Assembly: GCA_938029995.1 (NCBI GenBank)
Contig: CALHGI010000440.1
Location: 1-9,064 of the forward strand
From: an uncultured cyanobacterium
Lineage (GTDB): Bacteria > Cyanobacteriota > Cyanobacteriia > Phormidesmidales > Phormidesmidaceae
Direction of reading: 5' to 3'
DNA length: 9,064 bases
Position numbers and translations under genes: made by a program. The first letter of the stretch is position 1; each line of letters starts with the position of its first letter. Shown here in pieces: positions 1 through 5,966 of this stretch. A model generated the notes under the pieces. The model saw only the letters and a list, made by a program, of their open reading frames with translations. It did not search any database and was not told where the DNA came from.

Positions 1-6
1 CTATAG

Positions 7-37
7 CAATCTGCGGAAGGCTTTTCGCAGATTGTTT
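7..37 (+). terminator. Hairpin, possible terminator of a gene left of the window
   Basis: CAATCTGCG at 7-15 pairs perfectly with CGCAGATTG at 26-34. The stem can extend inward through a G-U and two A-T pairs to a very small loop. On the plus strand it runs into a short T-rich stretch (TTGTTT). A terminator for a plus-strand gene lying left of the window is the simplest reading, but the T tract is short and no such gene is visible here. Confidence 0.4.
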
Positions 38-70
38 CCCACATAACTACTGCTGTCTATGGCTTTGAAC

Positions 71-85
71 TGATCAACTTGATCA
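71..85. repeat. 15-base 7-1-7 palindrome
   Basis: TGATCAACTTGATCA is a perfect inverted repeat of two 7-base arms around one central base. That is the geometry of a dimeric regulator site such as a Fur or Zur box, but no promoter or gene start lies next to it, so no function is assigned. Confidence 0.3.
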
Positions 86-92
86 TATGGTG

Positions 93-251
93 TGGCCCAT
101 GGGGGCCAAGCTATGGGGCTGGCAACATCCTATGGCTTGAATTCTCTCGGTGTGGCGGCAGGTATCGGTAACCCGAGAGGGGCCTGGGTTGCTGTTGCGA
201 CCGTCACCACGGGGGCGATGGTAACGAACAACAATCTGGAGCATAGGCCCC
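93..251. ncRNA. Candidate structured RNA (three-way junction fold)
   Basis: This gene-free stretch can fold into a closed three-way junction. The closing stem pairs 102-106 with 247-251 and 111-115 with 242-246, with four bases bulged on the left. One arm spans 122-192, with 122-126 pairing to 188-192 and an apical stem CTCTCGG (144-150) to CCGAGAG (173-179). A second arm spans 194-232, with GTTG pairing to CAAC and then an inner 8-pair stem with one mismatch. A local hairpin at 93-108 (TGGCCC to GGGCCA) would compete with the closing stem. The size is roughly that of 6S RNA, but the fold has an extra arm and I do not recognise a family. The strand is undecided: on the minus strand it would be the 3' untranslated region of purQ. 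Hand folding of about 160 bases easily yields chance helices. Confidence 0.22.
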
Positions 252-255
252 TTAG

Positions 256-294
256 GCAGTGAACCTGTTAATAAGCTCGACTAAGGACCACTGC
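256..294. terminator. Hairpin just downstream of purQ
   Basis: GCAGTG (256-261) pairs with CACTGC (289-294). After a symmetric 2-by-2 internal loop, CCT (264-266) pairs with AGG (284-286). It starts about 20 bases beyond the purQ stop codon, so it may end or stabilise the purS-purQ transcript. There is no T tract on the minus side, so classic intrinsic termination is doubtful. Confidence 0.3.
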
Positions 295-312
295 TGTTTG
301 AAATATTGCCTG

Positions 313-1011
313 TTAGGCCACACTGAGGGCTGCTTGCAGCAATGACTCAAACAGGGCGAGTCCATCCGTTCCACCTAGTCTAGGATCTGCGGCTCTTTCG
401 GGGTGGGGCATCATGCCGAGAATATTTCCTTTTTTGTTGCAAATGCCGGCGATATTATTTAGGGAACCATTGGGATTACTGTTGTTGTCGACGGTGCCAT
501 CGGGGCTGCTATAGCGAAAGATAACCTGATTGTTGTCTTCAAGAGACTTTAGGGTGTCAGAATCGGCATAGTAACAACCTTCCCCATGGGCAATGGGAAT
601 GGTAATGGTTTGACCTTGGGTATAGGTTTGAGTCCAGGGGAGGTCAGTGCGTTCTACCTTTAGGGGAGTGCGATCGCAAATAAACCGCATATCCCGATTT
701 CGCATTAGGGCACCGGGTAGTAACCCCACCTCCGTCAAAATTTGAAACCCATTGCAGATGCCCAGCACCAGGCCCCCCCGCTGGGCATGGTCCATGACTG
801 AGCGCATCGCTGGCGAAAACTGGGCGACGGCACCACAGCGCAAATAGTCACCGAAACTAAAGCCACCGGGAATGACCACCACATCCACCCCACCGAGGTC
901 GCTATCCTCATGCCAAATGCGTTGGGTGGGCCGCTGGAGCAGGTCGCGGGTGACATAGGCCACGTCGCGATCGCAGTTAGAACCGGGGAATGTGATGACA
1001 CCAAATTTCAT
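313..1011 (-). CDS. purQ: Phosphoribosylformylglycinamidine synthase, glutaminase subunit PurQ
   Basis: PurQ is the glutamine amidotransferase subunit of FGAM synthase. It releases ammonia from glutamine, which PurL uses to turn FGAR into FGAM in step four of purine synthesis, with PurS bridging the subunits in the cytoplasm. The 232 residues form a single class I glutaminase domain of normal length for the small-subunit type. Visible motifs are the N-terminal TFPGSNCDRD (8-17), PGGFSFGDYLRCGA (48-61), the nucleophile Cys86 in GICNGFQIL (85-93), the HGEG segment (142-145) and the catalytic pair His203 and Glu205 in MPHPERAAD. The start is ATG at 1011, where family homology begins; no strong ribosome site precedes it. 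It lies 95 bases downstream of purS on the same strand, so the two are probably cotranscribed. PurL is not in the window. The assignment is secure. Confidence 0.97.
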   Translation of the reverse strand: MKFGVITFPGSNCDRDVAYVTRDLLQRPTQRIWHEDSDLGGVDVVVIPGGFSFGDYLRCGAVAQFSPAMRSVMDHAQRGGLVLGICNGFQILTEVGLLPGALMRNRDMRFICDRTPLKVERTDLPWTQTYTQGQTITIPIAHGEGCYYADSDTLKSLEDNNQVIFRYSSPDGTVDNNSNPNGSLNNIAGICNKKGNILGMMPHPERAADPRLGGTDGLALFESLLQAALSVA

Positions 1012-1075
1012 GGGACCAAAAATGGAGGGGTAAGGTGGGTTGGACTATTGATCAGGTGCGTTGTAGAGTGGCCGC

Positions 1076-1099
1076 TGCCCCCCTACGAGGGGTAAGGCA
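1076..1099 (-). repeat. Hairpin between purS and purQ
   Basis: On the plus strand TGCC (1076-1079) plus CCCCT (1080-1084) pair with AGGGG (1088-1092) plus GGCA (1096-1099), with a 3-base loop and a 3-base bulge TAA. It begins 8 bases beyond the purS stop codon. Such a GC-rich hairpin could attenuate or stabilise the message between the two genes, or be a remnant of a dispersed palindromic repeat. Confidence 0.4.
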
Positions 1100-1106
1100 C
1101 CATCGG

Positions 1107-1373
1107 CTACGCTGCTGCCATCGCCTGTAATTCAATGCGATAATTCTCAATTACCGGATTGGCCAAAATCTGATCGCACATCTTATCTAGCTGTTGCCGG
1201 GCCGCTGCCTCACTCTCCGCCGTCAGCGACACTTCAATGTACTTACCAATGCGAATTTTCTCCACATTGTCATATCCCATATGCTCTAGACCAGAGCGCA
1301 CCGCCGTACCCGCCGGGTCGAGCACTGAAGGACGAAGAGTCACATACACTTGAGCCTGATAAGTCTGCGCCAC
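1107..1373 (-). CDS. purS: Phosphoribosylformylglycinamidine synthase subunit PurS
   Basis: PurS is the small structural subunit that joins PurL and PurQ into active FGAM synthase and helps ammonia pass between them; it has no catalytic residues of its own. The 88-residue product matches the usual length. It shows the typical opening beta strand YQAQVYVTLRPSVLDPAG (5-22), the central VEKIRIGKYIEVSL (37-50) and the helix with the late ANPVIENYRIEL (71-82). The start codon is GTG at 1373, preceded on the coding strand by AGGA about eight bases upstream. The gene is first in a purS-purQ pair and diverges from zur across 118 bases. The identification is firm, and the GTG start is well placed. Confidence 0.95.
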   Translation of the reverse strand: MAQTYQAQVYVTLRPSVLDPAGTAVRSGLEHMGYDNVEKIRIGKYIEVSLTAESEAAARQQLDKMCDQILANPVIENYRIELQAMAAA

Positions 1374-1411
1374 AATGAAAATCCTGAAAGGGAGGGTTGT
1401 TATCCGCTTAT

Positions 1412-1417
1412 TTTATA
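1412..1417 (-). promoter_or_regulatory. Possible -10 element of the purS-purQ operon
   Basis: On the minus strand the sequence TATAAA sits about 40 bases upstream of the purS GTG codon, followed by an AT-rich run. No good -35 hexamer is found at normal spacing, so this is only a plausible sigma-70-type -10 box. An 8-base palindrome GACCGGTC lies just upstream at 1427-1434. Confidence 0.3.
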
Positions 1418-1491
1418 GCACCCCTGGACCGGTCTACCCTAACCCTAGTCCCAAGGTCTAAGCTAGTAAAACGATCTGACCCTTCAAACCC

Positions 1492-1881
1492 ATGGCTATT
1501 CGTCGTACGCGGAACCAAGAGCGCATCCTAGAAACGCTACAAAATTTAGCGCAGGCCACGTCTGCGCAGGATTTGCACGGTGCCATGAGGCAGAATGGAA
1601 GTCGAATTGGTTTAGCCACCGTTTACAGAGCGCTGGAAGCGCTCAAGCTGGATGGCACGGTCCAAGTCCGCACCTTGCCCAATGGAGAGGCCCTCTACAG
1701 CCTCACCCACGAAGATCGTCACCACCTTACCTGCCTGCGCTGTGGTGACTCTTTACCCATTGAGCAATGCCCCGTCCATGAGTTGGAAAAGCATCTAAAC
1801 GACTCCCACCATTTCCGCATTTTTTATCACACCCTAGAGTTCTTTGGCCTGTGTGATAAATGCCAAGTTGTCTCAGGTTAA
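1492..1881 (+). CDS. zur: Fur-family transcriptional repressor, zinc-responsive type (Zur)
   Basis: This 129-residue Fur-family repressor most likely senses zinc and, when loaded, binds operators of zinc uptake genes. The N-terminal winged helix covers about residues 5-65, with the recognition-helix segment LATVYRALEALK (41-52). The dimerisation and metal domain follows, with HHLTCLRCG (77-85) and GLCDKC (119-124). Cys81, Cys84, Cys121 and Cys124 form the usual structural zinc site. His77 or His78, Cys93, His96 and His106 or His107 are candidate sensing ligands. The QERIL start and the YHTLEFFGLC ending resemble cyanobacterial Zur (FurB of Anabaena) more than FurA or PerR, as I recall those sequences. 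It starts with ATG at 1492, with no clear ribosome site, and diverges from purS. I found no Zur-type operator in the 118-base gap, so autoregulation is not supported. Fur family is certain; the Zur subtype is likely. Confidence 0.88.
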   Translation: MAIRRTRNQERILETLQNLAQATSAQDLHGAMRQNGSRIGLATVYRALEALKLDGTVQVRTLPNGEALYSLTHEDRHHLTCLRCGDSLPIEQCPVHELEKHLNDSHHFRIFYHTLEFFGLCDKCQVVSG

Positions 1882-1882
1882 G

Positions 1883-1908
1883 GCTGTGCCCTGGGGGCGG
1901 CACCCAGC
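1883..1908. terminator. Terminator hairpin between convergent zur and slipin genes
   Basis: GTGCC (1886-1890) pairs with GGCAC (1899-1903), extended by GCT to AGC across a two-base bulge. The hairpin fills the 28-base gap between two stop codons. On the plus side a modest T run (GATTTT) follows, so it is likelier to end zur; it may act in both directions. An alternative pairing of CTGGG with CCCAG competes. Confidence 0.45.
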
Positions 1909-1909
1909 A

Positions 1910-2866
1910 TTACTGATTTTCCAAATCACCGACGATAGACTTCATCCCCTCCAACGTAGCCGGAATCGCTCGGGGGTCCATAAACATGACTTTGCTGCTG
2001 TCGCTGGCCCCAATTTTACTACCTACGTCTAGGTAGCCCTGGGCGAGCAAAAACTGTAACGCCTCCCGCGCGGTGGGATCACTCTTGAGTTTTTGGGCCA
2101 ACACCTGCACGGCTTCGGCCGTGGCCTGGGCCCGTAGCACCTGCTCTTGGCGGTCGGCCTGGGCCTTCATGACGATGGCTTTCTGCTGCGCTTCGGCGGC
2201 CAAAATGGATGATTTTTTGCGGGCTTCGGCGGCCAATATCTCCGACTCGGCCTTACCCTGGGCTTCGTTAATGGAGGATTCCCGTTCGCCTTCTGAGGTG
2301 AGGACAGCGGCGCGCTTCCGGCGTTCTGCGGCCATCTGCAGTTCCATGGAGTCTTGCACGGCTTTTGAGGGCACAATGTCCCGCAGCTCGACGCGGGTGA
2401 CTTTAACGCCCCAGGGATCGGTGGCAATATCCAGCTCGCGCAGTAGGGTTTCGTTAATTTCAGCGCGGGCGGTAAAGGTTTCATCCAGTTCCAGCTGGCC
2501 CATCTCGGCTCGAATCTGGGTCAGCACCAGGTTGACCATGGCGGCCTGGAGGCTTTCCACCTTGTAGTAGGCCTTTTCTAAATCCACAATGCGCCAATAC
2601 ACCACGGCGTCGACGCTGATGGACACATTGTCCCGAGTAATGCACTGCTGGGGAGCGACATCGAGTACTTTTTCTCGAATGGTTTGTTTGTAAACCACCT
2701 TGTCGATGAAGGGCATGGTGAAGTTCAAGCCGGGCTTGAGCTTTTTGCCCGTGTAGCGACCGAGGCTTTCCACGAGGGCTTCGTCCCCTTGGTTCACAAT
2801 GCGTACTGAACCGGCGGCAATGGAACCGCCAAAGGCCAACATAATCAACAGTGCAAATGGGTTCAT
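1910..2866 (-). CDS. SPFH-domain slipin (stomatin/prohibitin-like membrane protein)
   Basis: This 318-residue slipin/paraslipin belongs to the stomatin-prohibitin-flotillin-HflK/C superfamily. Such proteins form membrane-anchored ring oligomers linked to membrane microdomains and protease control. Residues 1-20 form one hydrophobic anchor. The SPFH domain follows (about 21-185), with [20 protein letters not shown] (24-43), [14 protein letters not shown] (44-57), a [15 protein letters not shown] stretch (79-93) and [10 protein letters not shown] (159-168). An Ala, Glu, Lys and Arg-rich coiled coil covers roughly 175-260. The tail ends with SSKVMFMDP (290-298), a common slipin ending. The gene lies 77 bases downstream of the NfeD-like gene on the same strand. 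Slipin-NfeD pairing is widespread and implies the two work together. Synechocystis Slr1128 is the kind of relative I have in mind. The exact molecular role is unproven. Confidence 0.93.
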   Translation of the reverse strand: MNPFALLIMLAFGGSIAAGSVRIVNQGDEALVESLGRYTGKKLKPGLNFTMPFIDKVVYKQTIREKVLDVAPQQCITRDNVSISVDAVVYWRIVDLEKAYYKVESLQAAMVNLVLTQIRAEMGQLELDETFTARAEINETLLRELDIATDPWGVKVTRVELRDIVPSKAVQDSMELQMAAERRKRAAVLTSEGERESSINEAQGKAESEILAAEARKKSSILAAEAQQKAIVMKAQADRQEQVLRAQATAEAVQVLAQKLKSDPTAREALQFLLAQGYLDVGSKIGASDSSKVMFMDPRAIPATLEGMKSIVGDLENQ

Positions 2867-2906
2867 GGTGGATGATTTATTAACAAGGTTTAACGTTCAC
2901 ATTCCC

Positions 2907-2934
2907 GTAGGGGCGTTGCATGCAGCGCTCCTAC
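2907..2934. repeat. 28-base near-perfect palindrome between nfeD-like and slipin genes
   Basis: Arms GTAGGGGCG and CGCTCCTAC pair with one wobble, and the inner ten bases TTGCATGCAG also pair, with one wobble, so the fold runs right to the centre. Short palindromes that begin with GTAGGGG and end with CCCCTAC are, from memory, common dispersed repeats in cyanobacterial genomes. It ends 10 bases beyond the NfeD-like stop and 40 bases before the slipin start, so it may also tune the ratio of the two products. Confidence 0.6.
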
Positions 2935-2943
2935 AACACCGGC

Positions 2944-3375
2944 CTACAACAAGGCGCTTTCGGGCATGACGATTAGCGTGTTGCCCTGGCGACCGATGAC
3001 AATAACGGTTTGGTTGGTTGCGATCGCAATCTCCTGATCACTACAACACGCAGGCCATGAATTCCCCTCATACATCACTCGGCCACTGCTGCCGGGGGGA
3101 ATTGAGGTGATGGTTCTGGCTTCCGTGGCATCCATCAGTGCCGGGGGCTGATGGCGGGGGCCAAATCGCCGCAGTGCCCAAAACATCATCATGGACAGCA
3201 CCATCCACAGGGCCACTTGCCAGTTAAACGTAATGGGCAGCACCATCACCAGCAATCCAACCATGACCGCACTCACCCCCAAGGCCGACTCCAAAAAAGC
3301 CGATGGAATCATCAGTTCCATCGCACAGAGTGCTACGCCCAGCAGAATCCAAAAAATTGCCAAGTTCATGGTCAT
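2944..3375 (-). CDS. NfeD-like membrane protein
   Basis: The product is a short-form NfeD protein of 143 residues, lacking the ClpP-type protease domain of long NfeD proteins. Three hydrophobic helices are visible at about 4-22, 26-48 and 51-68. They are followed by a basic turn (RRFGPRH) and a C-terminal OB-fold at about 84-143. The family signature is SGRVMYEGNSWPA (97-109) and GNTLIVMPES (131-140). Known NfeD OB-folds face the cytosol and are thought to bind the partner SPFH protein. The slipin gene lies directly downstream, which supports that partnership. Two Cys sit side by side at 110-111 in place of the usual residues after WPA. ATG at 3375 or a second ATG at 3369 could start it; neither has a strong ribosome site. 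The family call is safe. Confidence 0.9.
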   Translation of the reverse strand: MTMNLAIFWILLGVALCAMELMIPSAFLESALGVSAVMVGLLVMVLPITFNWQVALWMVLSMMMFWALRRFGPRHQPPALMDATEARTITSIPPGSSGRVMYEGNSWPACCSDQEIAIATNQTVIVIGRQGNTLIVMPESALL

Positions 3376-3530
3376 TTACGTTTTAGCTATTTCAAGGGTA
3401 TAGCAAATGTCTAAGACCTAAGGCTGTTACACAACTCCTCAATTGAGCTCTTTGGGACTACCATTAACCTAATCTTTTGCCCCTCGTCTTTTTTGCCCCT
3501 GGGGGGAATCTTGGCAAACCCTTTGGTGAC

Positions 3531-5348
3531 ATGACTCAAGTGGACCTCTATCCCTTTAAGAAATACGTTCTAGCCCTAGGGCCTGGGCGCGATGTTCCGC
3601 CTGGCCAAAGCGTTAACGACCGCTACTGGGTACTTAGCCCCGGCGTCTGGCACGATACCCAGGCCCCCGATCCCCCGCCCCATCCCGCTCAAATTACCCC
3701 GGCAGCTCTGCCCTATTTAAAGGCTTATCCCCATCAACTCCATGTGCCCACCGTGTATGGCGAATGCCAGCTGTCCACCGGGCCAGTGTTGCTCCTGGAC
3801 AATGTGCCGGTGGATCGCCATGGTCGCCTATTACCCACCCTGGGGGCTGCCTGGGCCTCGGCCAAGCCCTTTCGCCAGGTGTACTGGTGCTGGCAGCTAT
3901 TCAAGCTGTGGCCCCATCTCTTTGGGCTTAATATGGCCGCTAGCCTCACCGCCCCTGAAGCCATCCACATTGATGGTTGGCGGATTCGACTGAGCAACCT
4001 TATTCCTGGTCAGCCGCCGTTGGCCGCGCTAGCGGATCTAATTGGTTCGTTACTCCCTAAGGCGGACCCCCTGGTGGCATCCACCCTTCAACCGCTATTA
4101 GACCAGTGCCGGGAGGGCCAGCCCAATTTTGATCAGATCCTGGAGCATCTCAACCGGGCACTGCTAACCCAGGCCATGGAGATTTCCCTGGCCACGGAGG
4201 TGGCTGGCAGTACCAACAGCGGTCAGCAACCCCAAAACGAAGATGCCTGCTATCCCAGCCATGCGGAGCTAGAGCGGGCCAGTACCGCCGATCTGCCCAG
4301 TTTGCCCCGCATTGCCATTGTTTGTGATGGTGTCGGCGGTCACGCCGGGGGGGAAATTGCCAGCCAGATGGTGGTCCGATCGCTACAGCTACAGCTGCGG
4401 GGTTTACTGGCAGAAGTCGCCGATCAAGAGGAACCGTTGCCCCCCTATGTGGTGATGGGGCAGATTGAAGCGGCTATTCGGGTGGCGAATAACCTGGTGG
4501 CTAGCCAGAACGATAGCCAGGGCCGCACCGAACGACAGCGCATGGGCACGACCCTGGTGGTGGCGGTTATGGTGCCCCAACGGATTCCTTCTCCGCAAGG
4601 CCCTCGAGAAGTGAACGAGCTGTACATTGCCCATGCGGGCGATAGTCGAGCCTATTGGATTACACCAGAATCCTGTCATCTGTTGACCATCGATGACGAT
4701 GTGGCCGGGCGGGAAATTACCAATGGCAATAGCTATCCTGTCGCTGCCCGGGGGCGCTCTGATGCCGGGGCTTTGACCCAGGCCTTGGGCACCCGCGAGG
4801 CCGATAGCCTCACCCCCCACATCGATCGCTTTATCCTGGATGAAACCGGTATTTTGCTACTGTGTTCTGATGGTTTGAGCGATCATCAACGGGTGGAAAC
4901 CTCTTGGGCCAATTATATTGGCCTGATTGTTAAAAATATTGTGCCCCTCCCCACCGCCGTGGAGTCATGGGTGGAACTGGCCAACCAAAAGAATGGCCAT
5001 GACAATATTGCCGTGGTGCTGATGCATTGTAAGGTGGCCGGGGAGACGGTCATTGTGGATGATATGACTCCGCCACCCTCCTTAACAGAGCAGGATCTGG
5101 GGACTACTGAACTGACGGAGGCCTCTAAGGCCCTACTCTATGGAGAAGGTGAGGAACCGGCGGAAATAGAAGATCCCGTTACGGCTACCGAGACAAAACC
5201 TCGCCGTTTACAAGCATTTGTGCTGAGTATTGTGTTGTTGATTGCGGTCAGTGTGGCTGGGGTGATTGGGGTGGTGCTGTGGCAAAGTTTAGGGCCCACC
5301 ACCGATGAAAACTTCCAGGACACTCCGATTACGGAGCCTGAATCTTAA
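3531..5348 (+). CDS. Membrane-anchored PP2C-type Ser/Thr phosphatase with kinase-like N-terminal region
   Basis: This is a 605-residue protein phosphatase of the metal-dependent PP2C/PPM family. The catalytic domain (about 218-502) shows the metal and phosphate motifs: QNEDA with Asp238, CDGVGGHAGGE with Asp266, AHAGDSRAY with Asp371, CSDGLSD with Asp447 and GHDNIAVV with Asp491. All expected acidic ligands are present, so activity is likely. Residues 1-212 have no enzymatic motif but resemble a decayed protein kinase. An acidic linker follows (about 505-555), then KPRR, one transmembrane helix (about 561-583) and a short acidic tail. This places the phosphatase in the cytoplasm and the tail outside. 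Start choice: ATG at 3531 is preferred. A TTG at 3477 is in frame, but its extra 18 residues look non-native. Related cyanobacterial proteins, as I recall them, carry an N-terminal zinc ribbon; none is seen here. The substrate is unknown. Confidence 0.92.
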   Translation: MTQVDLYPFKKYVLALGPGRDVPPGQSVNDRYWVLSPGVWHDTQAPDPPPHPAQITPAALPYLKAYPHQLHVPTVYGECQLSTGPVLLLDNVPVDRHGRLLPTLGAAWASAKPFRQVYWCWQLFKLWPHLFGLNMAASLTAPEAIHIDGWRIRLSNLIPGQPPLAALADLIGSLLPKADPLVASTLQPLLDQCREGQPNFDQILEHLNRALLTQAMEISLATEVAGSTNSGQQPQNEDACYPSHAELERASTADLPSLPRIAIVCDGVGGHAGGEIASQMVVRSLQLQLRGLLAEVADQEEPLPPYVVMGQIEAAIRVANNLVASQNDSQGRTERQRMGTTLVVAVMVPQRIPSPQGPREVNELYIAHAGDSRAYWITPESCHLLTIDDDVAGREITNGNSYPVAARGRSDAGALTQALGTREADSLTPHIDRFILDETGILLLCSDGLSDHQRVETSWANYIGLIVKNIVPLPTAVESWVELANQKNGHDNIAVVLMHCKVAGETVIVDDMTPPPSLTEQDLGTTELTEASKALLYGEGEEPAEIEDPVTATETKPRRLQAFVLSIVLLIAVSVAGVIGVVLWQSLGPTTDENFQDTPITEPES

Positions 5349-5362
5349 CGGGTCCATGGCAT

Positions 5363-5410
5363 CCAGGCAACGACTTTAACAACTAAACGGTTGTTAAAGT
5401 CGTTGCCTGG
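5363..5410. repeat. Perfect 21-bp inverted repeat with 6-base loop
   Basis: Positions 5363-5383 are exactly complementary to 5390-5410, enclosing TAAACG. A wobble pair can be added at each end. It begins 15 bases beyond the phosphatase stop and ends 77 bases before the ftrV start, so it may end the phosphatase transcript. No T tract follows on either strand, and the stem is AT-rich in its inner half, which argues against a classic intrinsic terminator. A dispersed palindromic repeat or an RNA-processing hairpin are alternatives. Confidence 0.7.
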
Positions 5411-5487
5411 GACTATCTTGTGAGAAAATAGTTCCCACGGCACATTTATCTATGGGTGTGCTGTCGAGAACAATTTTTAGGTTAACG

Positions 5488-5730
5488 ATGTCTATGAAAG
5501 CTGGCGATCGCGTAAGGGTTTCTGCACCTGTTGTTCTATATCACCATCCTCAGCACCGGAATGAGCCCCACAATGCTGAGGGCATGGAAGGAACTATTCA
5601 GAAAATCTTAACTGACTGGAAGGGCCGTCCCATTAGCCCTAACTTTCCAGTCGTGGTCGAGTTTGTCATCGAAGGGGCTAAACGACCGTTTAAAGCCCAC
5701 CTTGCCAATACGGAGTTGGAAGTTATTTAG
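5488..5730 (+). CDS. ftrV: Ferredoxin-thioredoxin reductase, variable (alpha) chain
   Basis: FtrV is the small variable subunit of ferredoxin-thioredoxin reductase. The catalytic beta chain (FtrC, not in this window) passes electrons from photosynthetic ferredoxin through a 4Fe-4S centre to thioredoxin; FtrV clamps and stabilises it. The product is 80 residues and forms one SH3-like barrel. Typical segments are AGDRVRV (5-11), VVLYHHPQHR (15-24), EGMEGTIQKILTDWKGRPIS (31-50) and RPFKAHLANTELEVI (66-80). ATG at 5488 is chosen because the family begins near MKAGDRVRV and TTTTAGG sits about eight bases upstream. An earlier in-frame ATG at 5452 would add 12 atypical residues, and ATG at 5494 is also possible. 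Its last 8 bases overlap the end of the opposing small gene, so there is no room for a terminator between them. Confidence 0.94.
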   Translation: MSMKAGDRVRVSAPVVLYHHPQHRNEPHNAEGMEGTIQKILTDWKGRPISPNFPVVVEFVIEGAKRPFKAHLANTELEVI

Positions 5731-5959
5731 TGAGTCCTGCGGATTTTCCTCGCCGGAACCAGCTAAATAGGGGAATGTCATGTTCCATGGCCGCTAGCTC
5801 AGCTTGGTGTTGGGCCGCTGTCTCGTAGTACCACTGGCAGTAAGCTTCAAAGGCTGCCCGGTGCTTGACCTCTCGACTAAAGTCGTAGGTGACCTGTTGC
5901 CGCTCCATGGCTTCATGGGCGCTGCTGGTTTGGGAGGGCTCGAAATGAAGTTGGGACAT
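5723..5959 (-). CDS. Conserved small hypothetical protein, 78 residues
   Basis: The function is unknown. The product is soluble and hydrophilic, with a mostly helical pattern, a core HRAAFEAYCQWYYETAAQHQ (about 37-56) rich in aromatic residues, and a basic ending with LFSWFRRGKS. I have the impression that similar small proteins with a YCQWYYETA-like core occur in other cyanobacteria, but I cannot verify this. ATG at 5959 is preferred; it lies only 7 bases beyond the DUF218 stop codon, which suggests translational coupling. A GTG at 5986 would add nine residues and overlap the DUF218 gene. The gene ends inside ftrV on the opposite strand with an 8-base tail-to-tail overlap. It is probably the third gene of a cluster with the DUF218 protein. 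Confidence 0.75.
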   Translation of the reverse strand: MSQLHFEPSQTSSAHEAMERQQVTYDFSREVKHRAAFEAYCQWYYETAAQHQAELAAMEHDIPLFSWFRRGKSAGLTK

Positions 5960-5966
5960 GGGTGCT

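Noticed and set aside
113..262. Plus-strand 49-codon frame (and a minus-strand frame in the same stretch) left of purQ
   Set aside because: Neither has a ribosome site or a familiar sequence; both being open over about 130 bases is not unusual.
2073..2567. Plus-strand open frame of 164 codons, Ser and Ala-rich
   Set aside because: It is the antisense shadow of the slipin coiled coil; its low-complexity composition mirrors the Ala, Glu, Lys and Arg codons of the real gene.
3477..3530. TTG-started N-terminal extension of the phosphatase
   Set aside because: The 18 added residues are Gly, Pro and Phe-rich without family resemblance, and an ATG follows at 3531.
4404..4820. Minus-strand open frame of 138 codons inside the phosphatase gene
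   Set aside because: It lies wholly within the catalytic PP2C domain, whose motifs are intact on the plus strand; it has no recognisable family.
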